From: an uncultured Eubacterium sp.
Lineage (GTDB): Bacteria; Bacillota; Clostridia; Peptostreptococcales; Anaerovoracaceae
DNA length: 33,525 nt
Assembly: GCA_902495595.1 (NCBI GenBank)
Contig: CABUXV010000019.1
Span: 1-33,525 of the forward strand
Reading direction: 5' to 3'
Shown here: positions 23,760 through 31,734 of the stretch, in pieces
How positions within the stretch are numbered: the first letter of the stretch is position 1
How the letters are laid out: every line of letters starts with the position of its first letter
Notes under the pieces: generated by a model
The model's input: only the letters and a program-made list of their open reading frames with translations
What the model was told of the DNA's origin: nothing
Databases searched by the model: none
Program-made: the position numbers and the translations under genes

Positions 23760-24476
23760 TTACTTTTTTATAAGAAGCTGATTGAATTTATATCCTACTC
23801 CTCTGACGCTTACTATATAGTTTGTATCGTGGTCTTTTCTTTCCAGCTTTTTTCTCAGAGTGCTTATGTATACCATGACGGTTTTATTATCATTTTCCAT
23901 GCAGTTGGTTTTCCATACGGATTCAAATATCTGTGAAGCAGGGAAAACTTTACGCGGGTGGCTGATAAACAGTTTAAGGATTTCAAATTCCTTGGAGGTC
24001 AGACTTATTTCTTCTCCGTCTAAGAATAGTTCATGAGTGTCAAAATCAACTTTCAGACCATCGAATTCGTAAAAATGGGATTCATCTTCGGCAGCTTTTT
24101 TGGCAAGAGAATGCTGTCTTCTCAAATGAGCCTTTATTCGTGCAATAAGTTCCCCCGGCATAAAAGGTTTTGTAATATAATCGTCGCCTCCTGCAGAGAG
24201 CGCTATGATTTTGTCTATTTCCTGGGTTTTACAGCTTAAAAATATTATGGGAGCATTGGAAAATTCTCTTATTTCAAGTGATAGGGAAGGACCTTCAGTA
24301 TCAGGAAGCATTACATCAAGTATTATTAAATCGGGGTTTTCTCTTTTTAATAAAGCCAAGGCTTCCTCACCGTTATATGCGGCAAAAGGCTGGAACTGTT
24401 CTTTGGAAAGATATGAACAGACGAGTTTGTTGATAGCTATCTCATCATCTACAACAAGTATTTTTTCTTTAGTCAT
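23760..24476 (-). CDS. OmpR/PhoB-family response regulator
   Basis: A 238-residue DNA-binding response regulator. The receiver domain has the acidic pocket (ILVVDDE), the phosphorylation site Asp54 in LIILDVMLPD, a switch position with Ser in IIFLSCK, and the conserved Lys in DYITKPF. A linker follows, then a winged-helix DNA-binding domain (about 140-238: LTSKEFEILKLFISHP, ...VMVYISTLRKKLE..., VRGVGYKF). I start it at 24476 (MTKEKILVV). AAGGAGG lies just upstream inside the last kinase codons, and only one base separates the kinase stop from this ATG. The longer in-frame start at 24524 would place a non-homologous tail inside the kinase. Kinase and regulator are co-transcribed. The divergent symporter at 26266 is the obvious candidate target. 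Confidence 0.93.
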   Translation of the reverse strand: MTKEKILVVDDEIAINKLVCSYLSKEQFQPFAAYNGEEALALLKRENPDLIILDVMLPDTEGPSLSLEIREFSNAPIIFLSCKTQEIDKIIALSAGGDDYITKPFMPGELIARIKAHLRRQHSLAKKAAEDESHFYEFDGLKVDFDTHELFLDGEEISLTSKEFEILKLFISHPRKVFPASQIFESVWKTNCMENDNKTVMVYISTLRKKLERKDHDTNYIVSVRGVGYKFNQLLIKK

Positions 24477-24477
24477 T

Positions 24478-26184
24478 TTAAACCTCCTTATAAAGCGGGA
24501 TAATAAATATGAATGTGCTTCCATATCCGTATATGCTTTCTGCGAATATATCTCCCTGATGAGCTAACATAATATCTTTGCAGAGGGTTAATCCGAGACC
24601 CCGACCTTCTGCACTGGTTTTATTGTTATCTTTTGCACGGAAAAATCTATCAAATATATGAGGTATATTTTCGTCTTTTATACCTATTCCTGTATCTTCT
24701 ACTGAAACCAAAAAGTTTTCCTCTGCTTCATCAATTTTAAATTTGAAAATAAGATTTTTTTCTTTATTTGAATATTTTATGGCGTTGCTCACTAAATTTG
24801 AAAAAACCTGATTTATTCTGTCGTAATCAATGACTATCCAGTATTTGTTAAGAGTGTTTATGTCATAATCCATTGAAACATTAAAACCTGCTGACTTTGC
24901 ATCGCTTAAGCTGCCGTTTATGAGCATTTCAGTGACATCGCCGGTGGTGTATGACATGAAATTAAAGGTAAACTGATGTGTTTCCAGTTTCGTAAGCTGA
25001 TCCAAATCGTCTATAAGTTTTTTTAAGGTTAAGGCTTTTGTGGTTATTATGTCCATGGCTTCCTTTTTCTCTTCATCACTGCTCATAGTGCCGTCATTTA
25101 GGGCTGTAAGGAATCCAGCTATTGAAGTAATAGGCGTTCTGAGTTCATGAGATATATATGAAAGCAGATTGTTCCGGCTTTTTGTTGCATTTATTTGTTC
25201 CAGCTCTACGGATTTTATACGGGTAATATCTCTGAAAGTTCCTTCTATAGCTATAGGTGAATTTTTGGAGTCATTTATCATTGTGCATGTAAATTCTCCC
25301 CAAAAAGGTTTGCCGTCCTTATTGTACATTTCGATAACAGCAGTATCTTTGCACGGATGTTTTGATGAAAATATTTCGAGCATTTCTTCCGAGTGTCTTT
25401 CATCTGTAAGGTTTAGGAAAAGTTTCGGATTTTCATAAAAAGCTGTAGGAGCAAATCCTGTTATGTCTTTTATAGAAGGCGATATGTATTCAAAGGCTTC
25501 GTAAGGATAAAGCTTATAGTAAAAAATAGCATCTTTAGAATTTTTTACTATAGTTTTGTATAAATCGTTTGCCAAATTGTTTTCTTTTTGTGTATGAACG
25601 ATATAGATTACGAGTATACAGAAATTAACAATATTTGAAAGTAAAATTTCTGTTATATAAAAATTCTGTGTAATATTCGTAAATACTTCGATGATTGATA
25701 TTATCGATTTGCTGATTCCCCAAAATAAAAATATAATTAAAGCGATTATACGTTCGCTTAAAATGATGTTCCAGCGTTTCCATATATTATAGCAGATAAA
25801 TATGGTTATTATAAGCTGGTATATTGAAATGGGCAGATAAAAAGATAAGAGCTCGAAATTGTATATAACGCATATTATTGCAAGAAGCAGAAGATATAGG
25901 GAAAATCTGTACCAGTATGTAGGTATTTTTATATGCATGAAAGAATAGGAACCGAAAAGCAGCAGCAAAAGGTTGAACATATCTATAACTTTTCTCAATT
26001 CTAAAAACAGTTCGTTAGGGTAATTAAAGTAACAGAGCAGACATAAAAGGCTGCATGAATATGCCAGCCATGAAATGCCCCAATACTGCATAAACTTTTC
26101 CTGTTTTCTTGAAAAAAGATAAAAATAAAGTGTCGATGCGGCAAATGTGAATAAAGCAAATATTATCAGCCATCCAAAGTTCAT
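24478..26184 (-). CDS. Membrane sensor histidine kinase with seven-helix N-terminus and PAS domain
   Basis: A 568-residue sensor. The first 210 or so residues form about seven membrane segments with very short loops, so signal detection is probably within the membrane and not in a large outer domain. A PAS domain follows (about 215-330, with YEAFEYISPSIKDITGF and the PAC-like GEFTCTMINDSK...GTFRDITR). Next are HisKA with the phospho-accepting His in SYISHELRTPITS, then HATPase_c with NLVSNAIKYS (N box), EDTGIGIKDE (G1), FDRFFRA (F) and GRGLGLTLCK (G2). I chose ATG 26184 because GGAGG lies 8 bases upstream. The ATG at 26199 overlaps that site. The ligand is unknown. A sensor of transported solute, via the neighbouring symporter, is a plausible but untested idea. 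Confidence 0.9.
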   Translation of the reverse strand: MNFGWLIIFALFTFAASTLYFYLFSRKQEKFMQYWGISWLAYSCSLLCLLCYFNYPNELFLELRKVIDMFNLLLLLFGSYSFMHIKIPTYWYRFSLYLLLLAIICVIYNFELLSFYLPISIYQLIITIFICYNIWKRWNIILSERIIALIIFLFWGISKSIISIIEVFTNITQNFYITEILLSNIVNFCILVIYIVHTQKENNLANDLYKTIVKNSKDAIFYYKLYPYEAFEYISPSIKDITGFAPTAFYENPKLFLNLTDERHSEEMLEIFSSKHPCKDTAVIEMYNKDGKPFWGEFTCTMINDSKNSPIAIEGTFRDITRIKSVELEQINATKSRNNLLSYISHELRTPITSIAGFLTALNDGTMSSDEEKKEAMDIITTKALTLKKLIDDLDQLTKLETHQFTFNFMSYTTGDVTEMLINGSLSDAKSAGFNVSMDYDINTLNKYWIVIDYDRINQVFSNLVSNAIKYSNKEKNLIFKFKIDEAEENFLVSVEDTGIGIKDENIPHIFDRFFRAKDNNKTSAEGRGLGLTLCKDIMLAHQGDIFAESIYGYGSTFIFIIPLYKEV

Positions 26185-26208
26185 TCCGAATTCCTCCATG
26201 TTAGTATG

Positions 26209-26240
26209 TTTATTATAACGGAAATGTATGCTAGAATAAA
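26209..26240. promoter_or_regulatory. Two overlapping divergent promoters (kinase versus symporter)
   Basis: Plus strand: TTTATT (26209-26214), 17 bases, TAGAAT (26232-26237), with an extended TGC before it. Minus strand: TTTATT (26240-26235), 17 bases, TATAAT (26217-26212). Each -35 overlaps the other promoter's -10, so polymerase can probably occupy only one at a time. Confidence 0.5.
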
Positions 26241-26265
26241 GAGTAATAAATTTACTACTTGAATT

Positions 26266-27753
26266 GTGGATGTGCTTTTTATGATTTCAAATGCTATAGA
26301 ACTGCTTATACTTTGCGTTTTTGCCTTTATTCCTCTGCTTCTGGGGGAATTTGCCAAAAATAAATCTGTGGAAACAACGGAAGATTTTATACTTCAGGGA
26401 CGGAAATTGAAACTGTTCCCTTTATATGCGACTATATTTGCTACATGGATGAGTATCTTTGCATTTATCGGAGGGATAACCTATTTTTATGACAAAGGTC
26501 CGATATATATGACGACGGTTGGATGGGATGCTCTTTTTGCAGTATTGTTTGTGATTATAGGAAGACGGATATGGTATTACGGAAAAAAATACAATTATAT
26601 GACGCCCACTGATTTTTTTGATGATATTTATGATTCGAAAATGCTCAGCGCAATCGTTACGATTATAACTGTGCTGTGTACAATGGTTTACCTTCAGGTA
26701 CAGATAGTCGGGGGGCTGCTCGTAATGAGAGTTGCAACAGATGGAATCATTTCATGGTATGTAGGCGGGATTATATTTTTTTCTATACTTGTCATATATC
26801 TGTGGGCAGGCGGTCTTAGAGCTGTTGCAATGACTGATATTTTCTATGGTATTCTCATAGTCATAACAATTTTGAGTTCGGGATTCTTTTTAATGGAGGT
26901 TGCCGGAGGACGGGAAACGGTATTTGAGGAGATTGTTTCCATAGACCCTGCGAATGTTTCTATGACAGGTCCGGAGGGCAATCACAGAGTGATATTATGG
27001 ATATCATTGTTCATAATAGTTCCTGTCGGGGCATTTATGGGACCTCAGATGTGGATAAGAAATTATGCATCATCTTCCTCAGAGAATTTTAACATACTGC
27101 CATGGATTTTATGCCTTTCTTCAATAATATGCATAGGGACTTTATTTTCCGGCAGCGCGGCTCTTGTGCTGGCTGATAATGTGGAAAATCCTGATTCTGT
27201 TCTCATTGAGCTGATGCGTGAATATGCCAGCCCATTCTTTTATATTTTCGTAATAGTCGGAATTTATGCTACCATTTTTTCAACTGCAAATTCGCAGGTT
27301 CATGCGCTGTCAGCGGTATATACGATAGATGTGCATAAACGTTACATAAATCCTAAAATGCCTGAAAGAAAACTTGTTGCAGTGGCTAAATGGGCAATTC
27401 TTTTAATTTCACTTGTTTCTTATATATTAATAATAATAGTTCCACAGAATATATTTGACCTTGGAACCATAGCGCTTGGAGGTCTGTCTCAGCTTATTGT
27501 CCCGGTAATAGGAGCCCTGTTTTGGAATAAGTCTACCGCCAATGCTGCCATAGCAGGATTGGCAGCAGGAGAGATTGTCTTTGCTATAGGAATATTTTTA
27601 AGCAACAGCGGCGATTCAAGTATATGTGCGCTAGTTGGAATTACACTGAATATATTTTTATTTACAGCTGTATCGATGCTGGATAAAAAAAGGATAAAAG
27701 TATATAAAAAAATTGAATCATACAAGCGAGAGTACAAATTAAAAGATTATTAA
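26266..27753 (+). CDS. Sodium:solute symporter family protein (SSS/SLC5)
   Basis: A 495-residue protein with about 13 predicted membrane segments and SSS-family marks. These include DFILQGRKLKLFPLYATIFATWMS at the first pair of helices, LWAGGLRAVAMTDIFYGILIV (the family signature region, about 185-205), and FYIFVIVGIYATIFSTANSQVHALS in the second half. The substrate is unknown. Ligands of this family range from sugars and proline to short carboxylates. It is divergent from the kinase/regulator pair. The listed start is GTG 26266. ATG 26281 is an alternative, and neither has a strong ribosome binding site. No terminator is obvious before the next small gene. Confidence 0.87.
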   Translation: MDVLFMISNAIELLILCVFAFIPLLLGEFAKNKSVETTEDFILQGRKLKLFPLYATIFATWMSIFAFIGGITYFYDKGPIYMTTVGWDALFAVLFVIIGRRIWYYGKKYNYMTPTDFFDDIYDSKMLSAIVTIITVLCTMVYLQVQIVGGLLVMRVATDGIISWYVGGIIFFSILVIYLWAGGLRAVAMTDIFYGILIVITILSSGFFLMEVAGGRETVFEEIVSIDPANVSMTGPEGNHRVILWISLFIIVPVGAFMGPQMWIRNYASSSSENFNILPWILCLSSIICIGTLFSGSAALVLADNVENPDSVLIELMREYASPFFYIFVIVGIYATIFSTANSQVHALSAVYTIDVHKRYINPKMPERKLVAVAKWAILLISLVSYILIIIVPQNIFDLGTIALGGLSQLIVPVIGALFWNKSTANAAIAGLAAGEIVFAIGIFLSNSGDSSICALVGITLNIFLFTAVSMLDKKRIKVYKKIESYKREYKLKDY

Positions 27754-27872
27754 AACAAATTTAAATTATTTTAAAAGTTAGATAAAAACATAGCAAAGAT
27801 TCTGAAAATTTGATAAAATAATTGTGGAATTTATATCAATCGGTTCTAAATCATATGTAAGGAGGAAGTATT

Positions 27873-28046
27873 ATGATTATAGGAATGCCTATTAGTACGT
27901 TTTTTGCGATTCTAGTTTGGCCAATCGTCTATATTATAGTTGCTTTCATTGATTATTTCATCATGAAGAAGCAGGATGAACAGATAGATGATTCCGAATT
28001 TGAGGAACATCTTGACAGAGTGGCAGGAAAGGAGGGGACTAACTGA
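27873..28046 (+). CDS. 57-residue symporter accessory membrane protein
   Basis: A short open frame starting MIIGMPISTFFAILVWPIV, with a perfect AAGGAGGA ribosome binding site (27860-27867). One membrane helix (about residues 8-30) is followed by a charged cytoplasmic tail (FIMKKQDEQIDDSEFEEHLD). Its TGA overlaps the ATG of the symporter (TGATG at 28044-28048), so the two are translationally coupled. Small single-helix or two-helix proteins encoded just before SSS symporters are known as symporter accessory proteins, with function mostly undefined. The gene is real by ribosome binding site and coupling. Its role is inferred from position. Confidence 0.75.
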   Translation: MIIGMPISTFFAILVWPIVYIIVAFIDYFIMKKQDEQIDDSEFEEHLDRVAGKEGTN

Positions 28047-29632
28047 TGAGAGTTGAGATTATTGTACTTGCGGTTTATTTTATCGGAATGATATCAATGG
28101 GTCTTTACTGGAATAAAAGAGCCAAAAGTTCGGAAGACTACATGCTTGGCGGAAGATCTATGGGTCCTCTCGTTACGGCTCTTACACTTCAGACTACTGC
28201 TATGAGCGGATTTATGTTCATGGGGGGACCTTCAGAAGCCTACACAATGGGATACTTTGCAATCTTCTATGCCGTAGGTGATGGTGCCGGCGGTATGATT
28301 AACCTCACGGTACTTGGAAGAAGAATGAGAAGGCTTTCACAGCTGCTTGATGCGATTTCACCTATTGAATATCTTGAAAAGAGATATGAGTCCGTACCTG
28401 TAAAGGTTATAGCTTGTATTATAGCTGTATTCGGTCTTTCATGTTATGTGCTTGGACAGTTCCTTGCAACAGGAAAGACTTTGGTAACTTTGTTCGGATT
28501 CCCTCTTGAAATCGGTTTGGTAGTAGGTGTAGCCGTTATCCTGACTTATACTTTTATCGGCGGATATTTTGCGGTTGCCTGGACGGACGTTATCCAGGGA
28601 TTTATAATGATAGGTTCGCTTATTCTCGTATTTATATTCACGATGATTGATATGGGATGGTTTACAGGACTCAATGAAAAGCTGGCTGCTATAGACCCTA
28701 CACTCTTGAGCGTATGGGGCAAAGGCAATATGTACGAAGGCGGATACGGTGTAATTGCCGGTGCTGTAGGTATATACCTCATAGGTTATATGGGACTGCC
28801 TCACAGTGTTAACAAACACATGGCCATGGGAAGTCCTAAGACAGCTAAAACTTCAGTAGTTTATGCTACAATATGGACTCAGTTATTCTGTTTTATCCCT
28901 TATTTCCTCGGTCTTGCAGGTCTGGTTATATTTACTGAAAATCCTGCAGGTCTGATTGACGGAGACTCAGAACTTGTTATTCCTTCACTGGCAGCTCTTG
29001 AATTCCCTGGAGTTATTTCAGGTCTCATGCTTACAGCTATAATGTCAGCTATAATGAGTACGGTAGCGGCGCTGATGCTTCTTATCGCAACAATAGTTTC
29101 AATTGACTTCTACAAGAGATGGATTAAACCTGATGCAAGCGACAGAAGCGTTGTAATCGTATCAAAGGGAAGTATAGTTGTAGTAGCTGTTATCGGTGTA
29201 ATAATAGCGATAATGAATCCGCCGGGAATATTCAGTCTCATAGTTGATACATTCAGTTTCATGGGATGTGCATTCCTGCCAAGTTATGTATGCGCTGTAT
29301 GGTGGAAGAAAGCAAACGCTACAGGTTCGGTTGCATCAATGATTGCAGGCGGTACTGTAGTTCAGATTTGGGCTATGAATGATTTGGCTGTATCCACAGG
29401 ATGTCATCAGTTCTTCGTAGGCGTTATAGCATCAACTCTTGCTATGATAATCGGAAGCAATTTCGGAAAACCTACAAGTCCTGAAATGTGTGACCTTATT
29501 GAAAGAGCTAAGGGTAAGAAAATTGACGTATCCAAGAAGGTACAGGTTGCTTCTTCGAAACACTTATCAACAGAAAATAAAGCTATCACTCAGTTTGTAT
29601 TCAGTAAAAACAGTGCAGCAGAAACTTTATAG
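28046..29632 (+). CDS. Sodium:solute symporter family protein (SSS/SLC5), PutP-like
   Basis: A 528-residue transporter with about 13 membrane segments. The first helix pair reads EDYMLGGRSMGPLVTALTLQTTAMSGFMFMG, the typical SSS opening. The signature TYTFIGGYFAVAWTDVIQGFIM is at about residues 170-192. The second core has GVISGLMLTAIMSAIMSTVAAL. The Gly/Ala/Ser-rich first helix pair and the AWTDVIQG signature are PutP/PanF-like, so proline or another small carboxylate is a reasonable guess. The substrate is not certain. It is translationally coupled to the 57-residue protein before it. It is unlike the first symporter in this window in length and detail, so the two are not a recent duplication. 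Confidence 0.88.
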   Translation: MRVEIIVLAVYFIGMISMGLYWNKRAKSSEDYMLGGRSMGPLVTALTLQTTAMSGFMFMGGPSEAYTMGYFAIFYAVGDGAGGMINLTVLGRRMRRLSQLLDAISPIEYLEKRYESVPVKVIACIIAVFGLSCYVLGQFLATGKTLVTLFGFPLEIGLVVGVAVILTYTFIGGYFAVAWTDVIQGFIMIGSLILVFIFTMIDMGWFTGLNEKLAAIDPTLLSVWGKGNMYEGGYGVIAGAVGIYLIGYMGLPHSVNKHMAMGSPKTAKTSVVYATIWTQLFCFIPYFLGLAGLVIFTENPAGLIDGDSELVIPSLAALEFPGVISGLMLTAIMSAIMSTVAALMLLIATIVSIDFYKRWIKPDASDRSVVIVSKGSIVVVAVIGVIIAIMNPPGIFSLIVDTFSFMGCAFLPSYVCAVWWKKANATGSVASMIAGGTVVQIWAMNDLAVSTGCHQFFVGVIASTLAMIIGSNFGKPTSPEMCDLIERAKGKKIDVSKKVQVASSKHLSTENKAITQFVFSKNSAAETL

Positions 29633-29672
29633 AATTTTGATACATAGATAATATCTATAAGGAAAATAACAT

Positions 29673-29712
29673 ATAGCAGACCTTACGTAATGTATTGACG
29701 AAGGTCTGCTAT
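29673..29712 (+). terminator. 12-bp hairpin after the second symporter
   Basis: ATAGCAGACCTT (29673-29684) pairs perfectly with AAGGTCTGCTAT (29701-29712) across a 16-base loop, followed by a weak TTATAT tail. It is probably a terminator, but it could also be a leader element of the next gene, 36 bases downstream. Confidence 0.55.
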
Positions 29713-29748
29713 TTATATAAAATCAGATATGAGGAAGGAATAAGAAAA

Positions 29749-30336
29749 ATGATAAAGACAAAGATATTAAGACCGGGATATACACAGCGGGAAGCATTAG
29801 AGCTTCTTCTTCATACTGACCCTAACCTGGATATGTATGACATTGAGGATGTGTACTACCCTTATGTAAGATTAAGATATTTAATAAATATAGGTAAAGG
29901 AAAATTTGTTAAAAAGCTGAATAAATTTTCGGATTGTATTATAGACCGGGTTTCAGGTTCTACTTATGAGTCCAAAGGAGAGCCATATTATGATGAAGCA
30001 GAAATACCGGAAGAGGACGCTCTTGAAATTAATATACCGATGAATGAATGTTATGATGCAGGTCATTCTTTTGCGCTTAAACAGTATATAGGAAAAGCAA
30101 AGCTTATGATGACTCCGCAGATGCAGATAATTGAGGAAGACGAATTTTATAAAAAGTTCTATATAATAAAATGTTCTGATAAGGAAGGAAACACTTATTA
30201 TATTCTAGTAGATGCTGTAGACGGCGGTATATCCGTATTGGACCATGAAAAACATATAGAAGAACTGGCTAGAGACGGGCAGCTTGAAGAAGCTGAGCGG
30301 GTACTTTCTGAAATAGAAGGAAATAGTGAAGAGTAA
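29749..30336 (+). CDS. Conserved-looking hypothetical protein
   Basis: A 195-residue soluble protein I do not recognise. It starts MIKTKILRPGYTQREALELL and is rich in Tyr, Asp and Glu, with no signal peptide or membrane segment. The first half (YTQREALELLLHTDPNLDMYDIEDVYYPYVRLRY) looks like a helical ligand- or protein-binding segment. The C-terminal half looks like an alpha/beta domain (KFYIIKCSDKEGNTYYILVDAVDGG) ending in an acidic helix (EELARDGQLEEAERVLSEIE). I start it at ATG 29749, with GAGGAAGGA 9 bases upstream. The longer in-frame TTG at 29695 falls inside the hairpin loop. It stands alone between the symporter and a convergent LUD gene, so context says little. Confidence 0.7.
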   Translation: MIKTKILRPGYTQREALELLLHTDPNLDMYDIEDVYYPYVRLRYLINIGKGKFVKKLNKFSDCIIDRVSGSTYESKGEPYYDEAEIPEEDALEINIPMNECYDAGHSFALKQYIGKAKLMMTPQMQIIEEDEFYKKFYIIKCSDKEGNTYYILVDAVDGGISVLDHEKHIEELARDGQLEEAERVLSEIEGNSEE

Positions 30337-30346
30337 AAATGAATTG

Positions 30347-30365
30347 GGGGATTTCTAAAATCCCC
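30347..30365. terminator. Hairpin between convergent genes
   Basis: GGGGATT (30347-30353) pairs with AATCCCC (30359-30365) and includes the stop codon of the LUD gene on the minus strand. Only 18 bases separate the two coding ends, so it probably ends transcription in both directions, although the T runs are poor. Confidence 0.45.
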
Positions 30366-30981
30366 AGTTTCCGTCTATAAACAATACTTTGATTCTGTTC
30401 TTTTCAAATTGTCTGGTAATGCACAGAAAATCATTGCATATTCTGTCAATGCTTTTGCAGTCTATACACTGTCCTGTTTTTGAACATGGCGTATTTTTAC
30501 AAAGTCTTTTTGCATCCATAGGAGCTGCAACCTGCCGTATTCTGGTAAGTGCTTCGTTTGAATCCGATACGATTTTATTTGTGCCTGAAACTAAAATAAC
30601 CTGCCTGGGTCCGTAAATAATAGGAGCAATTCTGCTTCCGTTTCCATCTATAAAATATAAATGTCCCGTTTGCGTGATTGCATTTACTCCGGATAAAAAG
30701 GTATCGGAGCGAAAACTTTGAAGATACAGTTCACGTTTATCAGAAGAACTAAGTTCAGGGATGTGTTTATCTAAGAAATTGTAGCCGCCCTTTCTGATAA
30801 AATTAAATACGCCTGTTTCTTCGAGGGTGACAGAATCTCCGCAGCCTATGGTTTCTCCTTTTTCCAGCAGTCTGGAGAGCGTATCTATTAAGTGATCCCT
30901 GGTTTTAGCATAGTAAGCGCCTATATTGTTTCTTTGAAGATTCTTTATCGTTGAGTCGATAATTTCGTTAACTTGATTCAT
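30355..30981 (-). CDS. LUD-domain protein (lactate utilization protein family)
   Basis: A 208-residue protein of the LUD (DUF162, LutC-like) family. The N-terminal helix contains IKNLQRNNIGAYYAKTRD. The alpha/beta core has GETIGCGDSVTLEETGV and ...FLSGVNAITQTGHLYFIDGNGSRIAPIIYGPRQVILVSG in pieces, including the characteristic N-A-x-T-x-x-G and G-N-G-x-R segments. At the C-terminus (about 160-186) a cysteine-rich stretch (CKNTPC, GQCIDCKS, RICNDFLC) is seen in many stand-alone anaerobe members and may bind a metal. Stand-alone LUD proteins without lutA or lutB, as here, have no settled function, so lactate oxidation should not be assumed. AGGAGG precedes the ATG. Confidence 0.8.
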   Translation of the reverse strand: MNQVNEIIDSTIKNLQRNNIGAYYAKTRDHLIDTLSRLLEKGETIGCGDSVTLEETGVFNFIRKGGYNFLDKHIPELSSSDKRELYLQSFRSDTFLSGVNAITQTGHLYFIDGNGSRIAPIIYGPRQVILVSGTNKIVSDSNEALTRIRQVAAPMDAKRLCKNTPCSKTGQCIDCKSIDRICNDFLCITRQFEKNRIKVLFIDGNWGF

Positions 30982-31063
30982 TTTAAACCTCCTGTTCAGG
31001 TGGGAATTCTTAAAATGTGTTTTAGTTGATATTCTTTGCAGAAGTAAGTATCGATTTATAAAA

Positions 31064-31092
31064 AATAAAACTCCTTTTAGAGGAGTTTTATT
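31064..31092. terminator. Terminator of the 165-residue membrane protein gene
   Basis: AATAAAACTCC (31064-31074) pairs with GGAGTTTTATT (31082-31092) around a 7-base loop. The stop codon of the minus-strand gene lies inside the right arm. Reading on the minus strand, a T-rich run follows. Confidence 0.75.
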
Positions 31093-31585
31093 TTTTCTTC
31101 TTTCGTTTTGCTTTTGCAGCAGCTTCTATTCGGGCAGCTTTTACCTCCGCTTCCGTTCTGTGAGGTTTATTTAGAATTTTTTCTATGTCCGTACCCTTGC
31201 CAGGAGGGGGAACATCAAGTCTTTTTCTTCGCATTGCTTCGTATAAAAGCTGCTTTGCTTTCATTGATGCTTTAGCCGAAAAATTAACTTTGCTGTATAA
31301 GTCTATGAGATTGCCTGGACCCAGCATTCTCTTTACATCGAACGTTATATTCATTATTTTTGCAAAATTTATTACATTTGCATCATTAATGTCGGAGTCA
31401 AGTTTTTTCCATGCTCTTTTCAGTATATTTATTGTTATAACAAGATATATTATTATTCCTATCATGATGTATGGAAGTATCGCTCTGAAATTCGCTTTGA
31501 TAATTCCGTATGTACCATCATCAGGAAGGACTATGTATACTATAGCCAATAAAAATATAAGAAGAACTAATTTATTTCTGCTCAC
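31088..31585 (-). CDS. Hypothetical membrane protein with basic C-terminal tail
   Basis: A 165-residue protein I do not recognise. Two membrane segments (LVLLIFLLAIVYIVLP; ILPYIMIGIIIYLVITINI) are followed by a soluble helical region (about 60-130) and a highly basic end (KAARIEAAAKAKRKKKK). The basic tail could bind membrane lipid, RNA or ribosomes, but nothing shows which. GGGAGGTT lies before its ATG. It is divergent from nnrD and ends at its own terminator, so it is probably a single-gene unit. Confidence 0.65.
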   Translation of the reverse strand: MSRNKLVLLIFLLAIVYIVLPDDGTYGIIKANFRAILPYIMIGIIIYLVITINILKRAWKKLDSDINDANVINFAKIMNITFDVKRMLGPGNLIDLYSKVNFSAKASMKAKQLLYEAMRRKRLDVPPPGKGTDIEKILNKPHRTEAEVKAARIEAAAKAKRKKKK

Positions 31586-31673
31586 TTGTAACCTCCCTAA
31601 CTTATCAATATCTATAAATTTATTTTACAATATTTTACCGGAAAAATAAACTTAAGTTTTATTTAAAGTTTTC

Positions 31674-31703
31674 TTGCAGATATATCTTACTATAAGGTAT
31701 ACT
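31674..31703 (+). promoter_or_regulatory. Probable promoter of nnrD
   Basis: TTGCAG (31674-31679), an 18-base spacer and TATACT (31698-31703) predict a start near 31710, about 25 bases before the ATG. A 12-bp palindrome, AAACTTAAGTTT (31648-31659), lies just upstream in an AT-rich stretch. Confidence 0.5.
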
Positions 31704-31734
31704 TTAATTAGAGAAAGCAAGAGAGTAAATTTTT

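Noticed and set aside
30355..30981. Lactate oxidation operon gene lutC
   Set aside because: It is a LUD protein, but lutA and lutB are absent and the protein stands alone with an added C-terminal cysteine cluster, so a lactate role is not supported.
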